Origin: Ciona intestinalis
Taxonomy: Eukaryota; Chordata; Ascidiacea; Phlebobranchia; Cionidae
Length of the DNA: 64,000 bases
Assembly: GCF_000224145.3 (NCBI RefSeq)
Contig: NC_020167.2
Location: 4,207,027 to 4,271,026 of the forward strand
Reading direction: 5' to 3'
The notes beneath the pieces were generated by a model. It did not search any database. It saw only the letters and a list, made by a program, of their open reading frames with translations, and was not told the DNA's origin. Both the position numbers and the translations under genes were made by a program. Below, in pieces: positions 22,686 through 35,000 of the stretch; within the stretch, counting starts at the first letter, position 1; each line of letters begins with the position of its first letter.

Positions 22686-24522
22686 CAGACTTCAGCCAAC
22701 GAATCGTTACATCATGCTGATGTCATCATTTTGTCGAATCTTTTCAATCAGAGAATCTAAATATTTACAAGAGAGCCTAGCTTTAATGATAAAGCACGTA
22801 TTATAGTTAGCTGAATCTTATTATAAATACTTTTGCTGCAACGTAAAATAAAGCCTAAAGGTTGGGCCAAACACTGAGTTACCCACAGGTTCCTGAGACG
22901 TTAAAGTTAATTTCTGCGTGAGCTTTTTAAACGCTTATTACACGCTAATTAGGCGGTTGTATACACCATGGCTTATACAACTATGCTTGCAATAATTTAA
23001 TAGGGTTTTTACGTACAATTTAAATCTAGTGCTTTTTATCAAACTAGAACGCAATCATTAACTGCTTCCTAAATTATGTGGTTTTAAGCCTGAAAAATTA
23101 TACTAATATTTATGAATATTTATTATGATTTTCATAAAGAGATTAAAGAATAAATGCGAGAATTAGCAATTGAGATATAACATCTGTTTGGTAAAAAAGT
23201 AACTATTTGGCCACTTACGTGCTCAATTGTACAGTACTGAAGTTAAAGAACACAGAAGGCACCGAGAAATGTTGGGAATTTAAACCTACCACGTAAGTCA
23301 TTTTAATTAGCCGACGCCCCGCGCGCTTTTCGTTGATGCTTGATTATGTAAAACGTCGTTCTTACAACTTGTTGCAATGGTACAAGGCAGTTTGGATAAG
23401 GCAGCGACAAAGCAACACTATTTGGATGTACTCAGTGCAGGATTATATTTGTTCTACAGGATTTAAGTTAAGTACTAATTTGTACTGTTTAGTAAAACTT
23501 AATTTTAAACTATGTGTTATCTAGTCATTTACTGTTATTTATTTACAAACTAATATTTTGAAATACCTACACCAGATTATTGACTATTTCTGAGTATATT
23601 ACCTAAGTATGTAAACCTATTGCTATAATTTTAGTATTGTGCCTTGCGATTGGTATTCTAATTTAATCGTTATCTATTTTAACAATTAACAAACTTTTTT
23701 CCAGGAATTCCGCTACGATTGTTAATTGTGCCACAACGTCGCTCGCCACGTGGCATCGGTTTACTCAAATCGTTGCGTTCAGCCACAATACGTAGCCTAT
23801 ATATGGCATCGCGTCATAACCGTTTCGCCATCGCTTGCGATTCGTACGTCATAGGTTCACGCCCGACAGCACACGTTTGCGACGTCATATTGTGTTTTTT
23901 CTATACGCTTGCTTTTCGCAACAATTTTTCATGGGGCCCCATGCGCGGTTTGCGTCGTCGCAAGGCACATATACTTATACTTATATATAACTTTACTCTA
24001 AAAAATATATTCGTGCGGTTAGTTAGAAGTGAAGCATGAAGATCAAAGATTTGGTAAAGTATAATTCACAATAGGCATTGTTACGTACACCAGTTCTTTT
24101 TTAGATGGCATCAGAGATGTGACGTCACGAAGTGGTGATGACGCAACAGAAGAACTCACTTCGTAAGTTGTTTGGTTTCGTCACAATGTTGATTATTTGA
24201 AACCGCATTTTTCTATATTTTAGAATATGGTATGTGACGTCACAGAGAATCAAGAGGTCAGAGCGCGAATCAGGAATGAAGGTAATTGTGACGTCATAAT
24301 ATAAACCGCCATTTAACCATTTTATTGTTGTAGAAAAGCCAGCGTCTTTGCTGCCGAAGAAAAGCGGAAGGTATAGTCTATAATATTTTTCAATTACTAT
24401 AAAAAGTATTATTTTGCTAAAGTTAGTTTTCAAAGTAGTGATTATTTTTTAGAAAATTATTACAAATTGTACACTGTATATTATTATATACTGGTCACGA
24501 AGATGTGACGTTAGTAATACTA

Positions 24523-24686
24523 TATTAGGGTAGAGAAAGATGGGACGCTACAGTATACATTATATTTATATATGAAATATTGAGGATACGGTTTTATAAT
24601 TGGAGGATGAATATTCTTTTTTTACTACCAAATGGTATGAAAAAAATAAATAAAAAAGGTCTCCGATCTTTCCGTCTACTATATTA
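24523..24686 (+). repeat. TA-MITE copy 8, worn
   Basis: Both ends recognisable; interior shortened. Confidence 0.65.
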
Positions 24687-24695
24687 CTGTATATA

Positions 24696-24857
24696 GAGCA
24701 AGATGAATTCCGTTAGCATATAATATCCGATTTTCCTAATTGTGTTTCTAACTCTAACAACGCACTTTTGGAGTCTTGGGGATACGGTTGTATAATTCTG
24801 TATACATTATTTTTTAACCACCAAATGGGACGATAAAGACCTGGACCATCTTATAAT
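24696..24857 (+). repeat. TA-MITE copy 9, strongly diverged
   Basis: Internal landmarks (GCATATAATATCCGA, GGGGATACGGTTGTATAATT, ACCACCAAATGGGACGA) present, ends almost lost; adjacent to copy 8. Confidence 0.55.
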
Positions 24858-25238
24858 CTCCACCTAATTTACGTTTGTTTTGCAGATGAAAAACAAAGAC
24901 GAAGACAACTAATAAGGATAGCGGTTTGAAGTTTTGCTTAGGCTTAGGAGTTGTGTGTTGTTGAGGTGTGGTTGCTGGAGCACTCTTACAGTGTTGCCGG
25001 ATTAGTGTTTGTGCCTCATTTTTGCTGGACCTAATGTGGCCAGCCTTTTTGTCAGTCACTACTTTAGTGCATTTTGCATGTCACTGAAATATATGCAATG
25101 AAACTATGGCAAACATCTTGCTGGATCGGATTTTGTTGTTGTACACGTCATTAAGTGATTCTTCTGCAAGGGTCGAATCTTTTAGCGATTCTGTATTGTT
25201 CTAATCACTTGATAAAAACGGCATGTCGGTACACAAAT

Positions 25239-25511
25239 ACTTTAGTAATACCCACGCGCATTATAATATACACGCAGTTAAAACTTTCAGATTTGATGTC
25301 CCTCATTTTTCATAAATTAATTGTCCCCTATAACCTGTTGCTATTTTTTTGGAAAAAGCTTAATTGTAACGCTACTTTAGCAATACCCACGCGCATTATA
25401 ATATACACGCAGTAAAAACCCTCAGATTTGATGTCCCTCATTTTTCATAAATTGATTATCCCCTATAACCTGTTGCTATTTTTTTTTAAAAAAGCCTAAT
25501 TGTAACGCTGG
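25239..25511. repeat. Tandem duplication, about 135 bp x 2
   Basis: Unit 1 at about 25239-25374 and unit 2 at about 25374-25511 both run from ACTTTAG[T/C]AATACCCACG through GATTTGATGTCCCTCA to AATTGTAACGCT, differing at roughly ten positions. Confidence 0.85.
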
Positions 25512-26460
25512 CCACGTTACAATTACGCTGTACGTCGATGGGTCTTTAAGGCCCAGCGTTCGGCGCGGTTACGTCACGGTTCTAGACCGAGTTGCGTTAC
25601 CGTTAGGTTGTTGCGTAGACGTCGCCGCCAGTGATGCTACGCTAGTTTTAGGTCACTACCGTTACAGTGATGCTACGCTCGGTTATTTAGATCACTATCA
25701 GTGCGGTTCGTAACAACCTGACGCAGTTTCGTAACGGTCGAAGCGGTGCATAACATCCGAACGATATTATATTGCGTGAAGATACGACTAGAGTATCGCG
25801 GTACCAACATGGCGTCTTGTCAGGTGAATTGGGACGTGCGGAGCCGTTATTGGCTTCGACTCCTTGTGGTCGGACATTTAATAATTTGTACACTTGCAGC
25901 TGATTATCGTTCAGGATTTGCACCATATTTTCTTTGAAGATGTTTCAATGATCATGTCCGCGTTAGTTAACTTTTTGTAATCGTCCTATTTTTGAATATG
26001 ACTGAGCTGTTGTGTGCATTGCATGTTCTTTCGCACTTTTTGTATTTGCACCTCGTTGTATTATTTTTGTCTTTTTGTCGTTGTTGTCGTGCACATGTGT
26101 ATGTGCATTCGTTGTATTATTTTTGTCTATTGGGGTTTCTTTAACCTGCGTGGACAGTAACATCCCGCAAGGGTTTCTCACCTAAGTAGAAACCCACTAC
26201 CATTGGCTGGGGGCTTGTCGTGCCGTAGTGGCTTTCCACCAACGCCAGTCACATAATTATGAAGGTATTTTAATCTTGTTTTAACTTTTTCAGAAGGCAG
26301 TTGATTCATGGCGACGTTTTTAAGCGACTGCTTGTTCAAGTTAGACTTCTATATTAATGGTAATCTTATTCAAATGCATTAAAATAAAAACATGATACGC
26401 AGTTGATTTGTGAATTTTGTTGCTCTGGTTGAACGATTTTTTTAGGAACCTATAAATACA

Positions 26461-26586
26461 TAGTATATAGGGTAGGGGAGAGTAATACCAGTCTAAAGAT
26501 ACGGTTTTATGACTCTTTGGATGTTCTTGGTTTTACTGAAAAAATAGAATGAAGAGGTGTCCCCATCTCCCCCATCCTATATACAT
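26461..26586 (+). repeat. TA-MITE copy 10, internally deleted
   Basis: Both ends present, about 70 bp of the left half missing. Confidence 0.65.
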
Positions 26587-26591
26587 TAGAC

Positions 26592-26670
26592 CAGTGCTCT
26601 TCAACCGGTGTGCATGGTGCACCCTATGTTGCACAAAAATATGCCAGGGGTGCACCAGTACAGAAGGGTA
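26592..26670 (+). mobile_element. hAT-like element end (fragment)
   Basis: CAGTGCTCTTCAACCGGTGT followed by GCATGGTGCACC and a near-complementary TGCACAAAAATATGCCAGGG resembles the termini of hAT transposons (CAGTGxTTCTCAACCGGTG type). No transposase and no second end identified. Confidence 0.4.
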
Positions 26671-26725
26671 TACGCTATACAAGCGTGCATCAATAACTTC
26701 AACAATTTTCACCAATAATATTAGA

Positions 26726-26820
26726 AAACAATTAACAACGGTCTATAGGGGATGTAAAGATACAGTTTTATAATTCCTTGAATGTTCTTTGTTTACTACC
26801 AAATGGGATGAGAATATGTG
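26726..26820 (+). repeat. TA-MITE fragment
   Basis: Internal part only, from AACAATTAACAACGGTCTAT to AAATGGGATGAGAAT. Confidence 0.6.
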
Positions 26821-26930
26821 AAACAAACAAAGGGGGTGAAAACAAAAAAGGGGGGTGAAATAAACATTACCGTATTAGAATGAAAGTAACTCAATTGCTA
26901 GTGAGATGGCCACGGCGTATACTAGAGATA

Positions 26931-27232
26931 TATAGTATAGGGTGGGGGAAGATGGGACACCTTTAGCACATAATATCTAAATATCCTAATCGTGTTTTAA
27001 ATAAATGACAGCGGTCTTTGAGAGTCGCGAGGGTGAGGCTTGGGGAAGACGGGACACCTTTAGCACATAATATCTAAATATCCTGATCATGTTTTTTAAA
27101 CGGTTGACAACGGTCTATGAGAGTCGTGAGGGTACGGTTTTTAACATTCTTTAAGCGTTCTTTGTTTACTATTAAATTAGACAAGAAAATTGTGTAAACA
27201 GGTGTCCCATCTCCCCCAACCCAACTATACCT
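26931..27232 (+). repeat. TA-MITE copies 11-12, nested or partly duplicated
   Basis: Two left halves in a row (from 26937 and from about 27038), then one right half. This looks like a copy inserted into, or recombined with, another. Confidence 0.75.
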
Positions 27233-27788
27233 GTAGTGGGTCGTGGGTGCAATCCTTCACGAACAAATTACTTGTGAACACCTGTATTGAAGCAATTTAT
27301 ATGAATCATAATTGTTAAATCAATACGGAGAAGAATGGTTAGTTTTGATTTGGATTAGTAAATTGAACTGGCGCAACAACGGAAGAATTAATTTTAAAAC
27401 AAGTGCAAAAATACACATAATTAAAGAAATGAGAAGAAAAGGCAACGCAAAAATATATGGAACACTGATTTAAACTTTAAAACAAAAATAAAAACAACTT
27501 TTTAGTCAAAGGCCACACAACGATTTTTTCAGGCTATGGTTCAATATAGGATCGCTTCGTATGAAATTCCAAAGCCGCAAGACGGCGGTATGGAGTCAAA
27601 CATACAGATAAAAAGTAATAAAAACACGAAACATATACAAACATCGACATTATGTTGACAAGCTAGAGTGCTTACATGTATTAACTATTGCTATTCGCTC
27701 CTGCTAATTCTGAATAGGTTACAAATGTTCAAAGTAATCGCTTGTAGACAATCGCTTTACATTTTCTTTTTCCACCAATAGTTAATAA

Positions 27789-30700
27789 TTAAACATGTTG
27801 ATGTCGCAATAGACCTTTCGCCTTTAAACAAGTCTCTTTGTTTTGTAGAGACCGAATGACGATGGTCGGATGACGCATTTTAAAGGTTTTTCTCTTTGGT
27901 TCTTTCGACCTATTGTCGAATTGACCAGATGTGTAGTTGATTTTTTTCCGCCTAAAACAAACAAAATTTCGTTAGAAAGGTAATACAAGACGATAAGAAA
28001 ATGTTATAGATAACTGGAAGCGTTGGATCTAAAATATCACTATTCAAATACACAAAAAAGATTACATCTTCTTAATATCTGTATTTGTTAGTGAAAAAGC
28101 TAAAAAATTAACGAAAAAAAACCGTTTCTTTTTAATTAATCCCGGCCAAGTTAAGGGGTACGGGTACTTTCTCAAATTCAAGTTGTCGATGTTATCGTTA
28201 TGTTTAGCGTGGGGCGGGGATAGTTTAAATTTAAACGATATGTCAAACAAAGATTTTGTATATTTTTGTTTCGTCGGATTACTTGGTCGTGAAGTTTTCG
28301 CAGCACACACGATTTGAGAAAGGCGTAACATTTTTAAAAATTGCACCACTATTGCTGGTTATCATCAACGTGACAATCGGTTTGATGCTAAAATAAAGAC
28401 GCACGTAAATAGCTACACTGTGGGCGTGTTGTAAACAAACGTAGGCGAGTTCTAAGTATCTGCTAACATCAATGTTTCGATCATGAGATACGCGAAAAAA
28501 TATTTTTACCCAAAAATTTCAATCATTCACGATTTTCGATTATAGAAACACAGTATTAAGAGCTGTTCACACTCAACGCACTTTTTTCTATTATACCTAT
28601 TTGTTTGATGCAAAAACAAAAGAACACTCGGTTAAGTAAACGTAAAAAACCAACAGCTGGCTTTATCATATATACGCACCTTTTTTGTACCAGAAAGCCT
28701 GTCGCCACCAAAACCAGCAGCACTAAAATTGCTCCGCAGGTGAAAAGGGTTATCTCTGCAAACACAAAAGAATCGATGAAAAACAAGCGGGATCACCGTT
28801 AACGAAGCATAAAGTAGACAGTCGAAAAATGTATGTAGCCGACGGAAAAACAAAAACCTTGCCAAAAATAATGAAATTGTGGGAGATTATACAACTTCAA
28901 AGACAAATTACTGAGCATGCCGCGGTATACATCGTACATGCTATCAAAACATCGTTGTCAGTTAATTAGAAAGAGAATTTGCTGCCTGTTCTAATTTCCC
29001 TTCATTTCCAAAACAACAAATTTTTTCTTAGTCAATCAAAACTTTAAATAAAAACGATTTGTAACTTACCGAGTGTTGCATTTTCTTCAGCCCTTTTACT
29101 GGATTCATTCGACACTTCAGCAGGAATGGTCTTGTCACCTGTATAACACATATCGTCGGTTATACTCTGCTTAAAGTACATAGTCCAACCAACTTACACT
29201 CTGGGTCAAGTTTGTTGTGGTCTATCTCTGGATAATCCACCGTCCCCTTATCTTCTAGCTGATTTCCGTCACTCTCTACGTCATCGTCTTCGTCATCAGC
29301 AAAAATGTTTTCGTTTCCACTCTGAATTATTTCTTCCACAAACTCGTCAAGTTTTTCCGTGCTTTCTGAAACGTCTTCCACGTTCATTTCATCCACCTCT
29401 TCCAAGTCTTCCTCCTGAGAAACTTCATTCTCCATTTCTTCTAACTCTTCTTCTTCTTCTTCCATTACTAGTTCTTCTTCCTCTCCTTGCTCTATGTCTA
29501 TTTTCACCTCTTCTTCCTCTGCATTTATTCCATCAAAGGCACCAGTATCATCGGAAAACTCCCAACCATCATCAAAACTTCTCAACTCGGGATCCGTAGC
29601 AAAGAGGGCATCCACGTCTTGCATGTCTTCCTCAGATACAGACTCCATCTTCTTTTCAACGTCTGACACTCTGACGCCACTTTTTATGTCGCCTTGGTCT
29701 GCTGCCACTTCGCCGAGATTTTCACCAAGTGTGTCCGGAGCACTGGTAGTGCTTGCCATGAGTGCCACATCTAAAAAACGGTAAAATAAAACTATCAAAA
29801 TATAAATAAATGCGCGCGCAAGTGGTGAAATTTCAGTCACAATTTGGTGATTTAATTTACAAACATGCACATGCAGTCATATAAGATTTAAACATGCAAG
29901 ATTATATCAAAGTGTATTTTTAACATATGTAGCAATCTTAGATCGAATATTTCGACATTCCGGTTTGAGGATTATCTCAAACTTGATCGAGTTTTACTGT
30001 GCCGTCATGCCCGATTTGTAGCTGAAATTCGAGCGCGCATTTTTGCAGCCGGCATACAATTCAACGAACTGTATTTGGTTATAAGGTTTGTTCGTGTACG
30101 GTTTGTGGAGTCATATTTTAACAATTTCATGCTTTACAGTCACAAACAGTAGAATGGCTGTGATCAGAAGACAAACAACGGTTTCGGGGTTGAGGCCCGG
30201 TAACCTCATTCAGTGAAAATGTACGTTTGCTTGCGTCAAGCATGTGCTTTCAGTGACGTCAAGAACCGGCCGATTGACGTCATAGAATAACGCATAGGTG
30301 TGTATGAACTTTCTAATTTAAAGAAATGCTGGTTTCGTCTTAGATTCGGTTGTTTGGTGATTTGATGCACGTTGATTAATTACGACATTCCAAATTAACA
30401 TGATTTCGGTGTTTTTTGATTGTTTGATTGGTGTTTCACAACCGCGTTTCGCCTTACCGCTTACAACGTCATATTTTGGGGTTTGTGTGACGTCATCAAT
30501 TTCTGTGGCAACCGCCGCACGCATTGTGACGGAAGCAATCCTAATCGCCTCTTGGCGAATTCTCTCACCCTTCTCTGTTTCAGTCATTAAAACAATTTGT
30601 TAAACAAGCCACCAGTTAAAAGCCAAACACCAGAAAAAAAAACAAAACAAGAATGATAGGTTATTTACACATCTACATCAGTATATGTTATTTTACGGTA

Positions 30701-32067
30701 AACATATAAAGTTATGCAGCCCCCACATGGAGCTACTTTTAACCATACAAGGAAAAAAGGTTAGTACTTTTTAGTGATATAATCGTAAAAATATGTTTCG
30801 GCTAAAACCGAATATTTTTTTAGTATATACTACTTTTCTCTATGCCCAAACCATAGTGGTTACTTTCACTTGGTTAATAATTCGTTATCAAAGTAAACCG
30901 CCCTAGATATTTAGGGAGAAAATACGCTTCAATAACTCACCGAAACATGGGTTCGCGTAGACTGTGTTCAAGATTTCACTGCATCGTACCAGTTTCTGCG
31001 GGTAGCCAGTGTTAATTATAGAATACTGACGTACGATGATTGTTGCAGAACTACGTTTAAACCGCATATCATTAAGCAAGGATAATAGTGTTGTATAGTG
31101 GAAAACGTATCTTGTTCGTATGATGTGTTTTACAAATATAGTAGGGTGGGATAAGACGGGACACCTTTAGCAAACAATATCCAAATACCGTGGTCGTGTA
31201 TCAAACAAAACACAATGGTCTACGACCTACGTGATAATAAGGTTTTATAATTCTTTGAAAGTTCTTTGTTTACTATACCAAATGGGACGGGAAAATAAAA
31301 TGAAAAGGTGACCCATCCACTCCCACCCGGTTATATTACTTTGGTATTATAATTACCTTCAATGACAAAGACTTGCCGTGACATATGCATTTATTATCTA
31401 TTGGAAACGCGGCCTCCCTCAGGTAGGCAATGTCCATAGCGCATTGTTGTAGATCAGCCGTTCTGGCGTTGCACTGAGCTTCCTTCGCCTGTAAATAGGA
31501 ACGTATATTCACATTGAAACAAAAGTGGCGTGTTGTGGGTTTAAACGATGTCGCCTTTTGCCAACAACAATACTGTATTGGCTGTTTGCGATGGATTTAA
31601 AACTTTCCGATACCGGACACTGTGTATTGAATTACTGTGGGAATCCGCCTGATCGTCACCACCACATATTTATAACTTGTTATTTGTGATGCGGAAAGTC
31701 ACGAGACAATTTCTTTGAAGTGGCCAATACACTATGAAGCTTTGTACAACTAAAATATAACTATAAACATGCAACAGTAAGGGATGCACTTAACGATCAA
31801 TCATTGGTGTTCCTATTTATTGTTTGTTCTCTGTTTATATACTTGTCTCGCCTCACTAAATATTTCCGTTAAACACAAAACAAATCCTACCTTGCATTTG
31901 TTCTTCACCGATTTATAAACTTCCTTACACGTTGAGTTACGTTTGCAGTTTTTTAGCGATTGAAGACAAGACGGTCTAGTGTCGCCCACGTCGAAACCAA
32001 CGCTTTGAACTTGGCAGAAAATAGCTGTCAACACCACAAAGAGCAAGAGGAATTGAGAATATTCCAT
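27789..32067 (-). CDS. GDNF-receptor-alpha/GAS1-like single-pass membrane protein, paralogue A (453 aa)
   Basis: Eight exons 32067-31891, 31488-31357, 30995-30941, 30574-30458, 29770-29198, 29138-29070, 28755-28680, 27951-27789. Signal peptide MEYSQFLLLFVVLTAIFCQV; then one ten-Cys domain in exons 1-3: C34, C41, C47, C58, two more, then CIC, RCSEI and YANPCF. The order and spacing (C6C5C10C ... CxC ... C9C) match one GDNF-receptor-alpha/GAS1 domain. The ectodomain linker contains a long Glu/Asp-rich stretch of about 150 residues (exon 5). The membrane helix is ITLFTCGAILVLLVLVATGF in exon 7, followed by a basic tail of about 54 residues (RRKKINYTSGQ ... RSLQNKE). Family knowledge: such domains bind GDNF-type ligands or Hedgehog and signal with a partner such as RET. 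Partner and ligand here are unknown. An acceptor lies 27 bases before the start. Confidence 0.82.
31139..31335 (+). repeat. TA-MITE copy 13
   Basis: Full-length, in the intron between exons 2 and 3 of paralogue A. Confidence 0.8.
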
Positions 32068-35000
32068 ATTTCAATGTTTTTTCGCTTTGCGCTGTAAAAT
32101 AAATCTATCTAATTTTTTTTTCAGTATCTGCAAAAAAAACAATTTTTAAAGTCTATTGTATATACAAAGTAAGTCATTCATCCTTCCATCTCTACAAGTG
32201 TTTTTAATGTAACTAAAACTTCCTTTTATACGCAGCTGACACACACTATACTGTTACGACGAAACGAAACCAAGGCGCCACTAATGTTCCTGATACGGTA
32301 TACAATGGATCAGCGTATTTTCCATGGTTATTTTGGTCCGGTCTAAAGTCAATCGAATCCACTAAACTAGCAGATTGAGAAGATCGTAAAATATTCTTTG
32401 ATTCTCTTCTACTGTCAAGATACGTAAAAAAACATCCTCAGCAAACATTTGCAACCTGGCGTCGAAATAATTATTTCATTGCGATTTCACCAATATTTCG
32501 ACACGGCATCTGTAAAACGTGAATACGGTAAATATTCCTCTCCACATAAAACAACAGCTAAGATACTAACACAAGCTCTATTGGTATAAACATGGATACA
32601 GCTCGCCAATGATTAACTGAATTGCGGAAATTTTATTAGCTCGTGTATGGTCTCTCAAAACGCTCGCCTTTGTTGCCGGTTGCCGAAGAGCATTTTTTAA
32701 GTGGAAAAACGACTGAAGTACTTTGGGCGAGACTACGAAACGTTTTATCTGATCTTCAGCGCTACTAAAACCACTTGAAACTAAACCTGAACATGTCAGT
32801 TGCATAATGACAAGCTGAAAGCTGGCATATAAGTGTAGCCTGTAATGTGGCTCGTAGTGAGACCACCTTGCTAGTAACAAATGATCTCGAAAAATATTTT
32901 ATCCTTTTACGCTCTGATGAAGGTATGACGCAAAACGATCGTAAAATGACGTCACTTTATAGTTTATCATAAACCTGTCACATATATCCGCCAAACCTTC
33001 GTAAAGAGAGAAAACATTACTGAAAATTAATGAGCTCACTGGTTTAAGCTATGGGAGCACTGAACTAGAGGTAACGCTGGCAAAGTTCACCGCCTCATAA
33101 AATATTCACACCCGTAAACTCACTAATGGCGAGCTCGAAATCGGAGCCCTTCTGCCAGCCGAGTAGTGCAGACTGAAGTATTTAACAGCTCCCTGCTCGC
33201 TCAAGGCCCAAAATGGAACCACCCCCTAGACTACACCTTACGCCACCTCTTACAGATTCGCAGCAACTCTATTCTCACACCGTTTCGTTAACCGCGAACT
33301 CAGTAGCGACCGTTACGCGTAGCCAAACCTGGTGAAGTTTCTTTGAAAGTAAATATTAGCATAACACGCTAAGCCAATATACCTGGCGATGACTCTTATA
33401 CCGAGATATTGTTAAATGATCAAATACACTTGTGTGTGCGGTTCAATAAATTACAGTAAGCTCGCCTTGAACCGTTTAAACTCCGTCATTGTCGCTTCTT
33501 TCCACGAATAGACGATTTACCGGTGTTTCCCTGCTGTAATGAACTGAATTCGAGTTTTTTCGGATTTTCCGAACAGTCAAAGGAAATAATAATATGAACC
33601 AAATAGTGAACTATTTGTGAACGAGGGAATTATTGTCTCTACAAACGGAAAATTCCACGAAGCAATAATCAACCACGTTAGATACGCATGATCGGGTTTC
33701 CATTGCGTGAACTCGCTCGACCGTGACGTCACAGGTTCGCTCAGCTCGCGAGCAAGTGCCAAAGTCACGTGATGCACTTAAGCGGGCCAACCGCGAAGTT
33801 GTTCGAGCACCTTCTTATCTGGTGGTCGTTTACGTGTTTTCAACACTGTTGCCGCATTAGGACATACAAGTAAGTTAGTTTTAACATCAGTGACTAAGAT
33901 ACCACCAGCGGAATAACGAAAAAATGTCGTTTCACCGATCCCAGATTAGTCTACGCGGATCCAACACAGCTTTTAATGTGTTTTGCGGCCGTTCCCAGAT
34001 TAGAACTACACATAACATCCACGAGAGAATGCTTGTACTTTCACCGCTAGAGAAGTCCACGGCGGTCACCGGATTGCATTTATCTCCACTCAGCGACATT
34101 TAGATACTTGGTTTATCACTTAGCTAACGGTACTTCGAAGAACTTACACCGAAACATCGTGACAGTTACTTTTGAACTTCTTTTCTGCGGCCAGCAATTT
34201 TTAAAAATAGACCTGCATTGTTAATCTGCGCTCATGCCCTAGCTTTTACTCTAATGATGTCAATTTCTCCTCAAATTTCTGTGGCGTGTTTCATCCCTGA
34301 TCCCAAAGTCCTTCATCACACGTTCAGTATTTCCCGCATTGAGTCACACAAAAGTTGCGCAAGGCATTGAGAAAAGCAGGAACGAATTAAAGTGAACAAC
34401 AAACAAATCTATTATAAATAAATAAAGTCACGACCGTTTTCTACCGGGCAGATTTCAATCAAAACCAATATAATCCGGTTTCGATTGCGAGAGAATATTT
34501 TAAATCGGGGAATATGATTTGAGATTTTTTCTCCGCGAATTTGTGACGTGGCATAGAGAGTGTTCTGAATCACGTCAACGTGTTGCTGCTGATTTTGAAC
34601 GGAAACCACGATGGCAATTTCGATTTTTCTTGTGGCTATGTGACGTACTGAAATGTATCGCATAACACGGCAACATCTGATGCACAGAGCATATATGGTC
34701 TGGTAAATAAGCAGACGAATGGTAACGGAAAAGCCTAAAAAAGTGTTTCTGCAAATTACTGTATACGGTTGACACAACACAATAAACATACAAGTACGTT
34801 ACTCTGGCAGCTAATAGCAAAAAAGGAACTTGTTGAAAAAGAGGCAAACATAATAGAACAACTGGTGGAAAATCCGAGCTTTGCCAGGTCTTTCGTCTGT
34901 CTTGCTTTGGAAATTTACTACCATGGGTGGCGCTACGGAGCCGTTGAATTTGTACAGATAGTGAAAATAACTCGACTGTTTTTTTGGTTCGAAACCATCG

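Larger units (their letters stand above)
24101..24928 (+). other. Candidate small spliced transcript, unrecognised
   Basis: Four short blocks each follow an acceptor and end at a donor: about 24104-24161, 24225-24280, 24334-24371, and a last block from 24886 to a stop near 24928. One joined frame stays open through all four and ends in a basic segment (CCRRKAEDEKQRRRQL...). No start codon in phase was found in the block before (ATGAAGATCAAAGATTTG at 24036), and a second frame is also open across blocks two and three. Three TGACGTCA octamers lie in or beside the blocks. It could be a non-coding RNA, a fast-evolving peptide gene or chance. Confidence 0.25.
22648..27788. other. Intergenic region rich in repeats
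   Basis: Upstream side of the C7orf25 row and downstream side of the first GDNF-receptor-like gene. Holds TA-MITEs, a 135-bp tandem duplication, a CpG-rich block (25510-26290) with short direct repeats but no identified function, a hAT-like fragment and a set of exon-like blocks (24101-24928). Confidence 0.55.

Noticed and set aside
25501-26220. Possible LTR with a tRNA-Pro-like primer site (TGGGGGCTTGTCG at about 26208)
   Set aside because: Only about 12 bases resemble the primer site, the supposed left edge belongs to the 135-bp tandem repeat, and no gag or pol-like sequence follows.
28062-28349. 95-codon open frame in the last intron of paralogue A
   Set aside because: No homology; the intron is fully explained by the donor at 28679 and acceptor at 27952.
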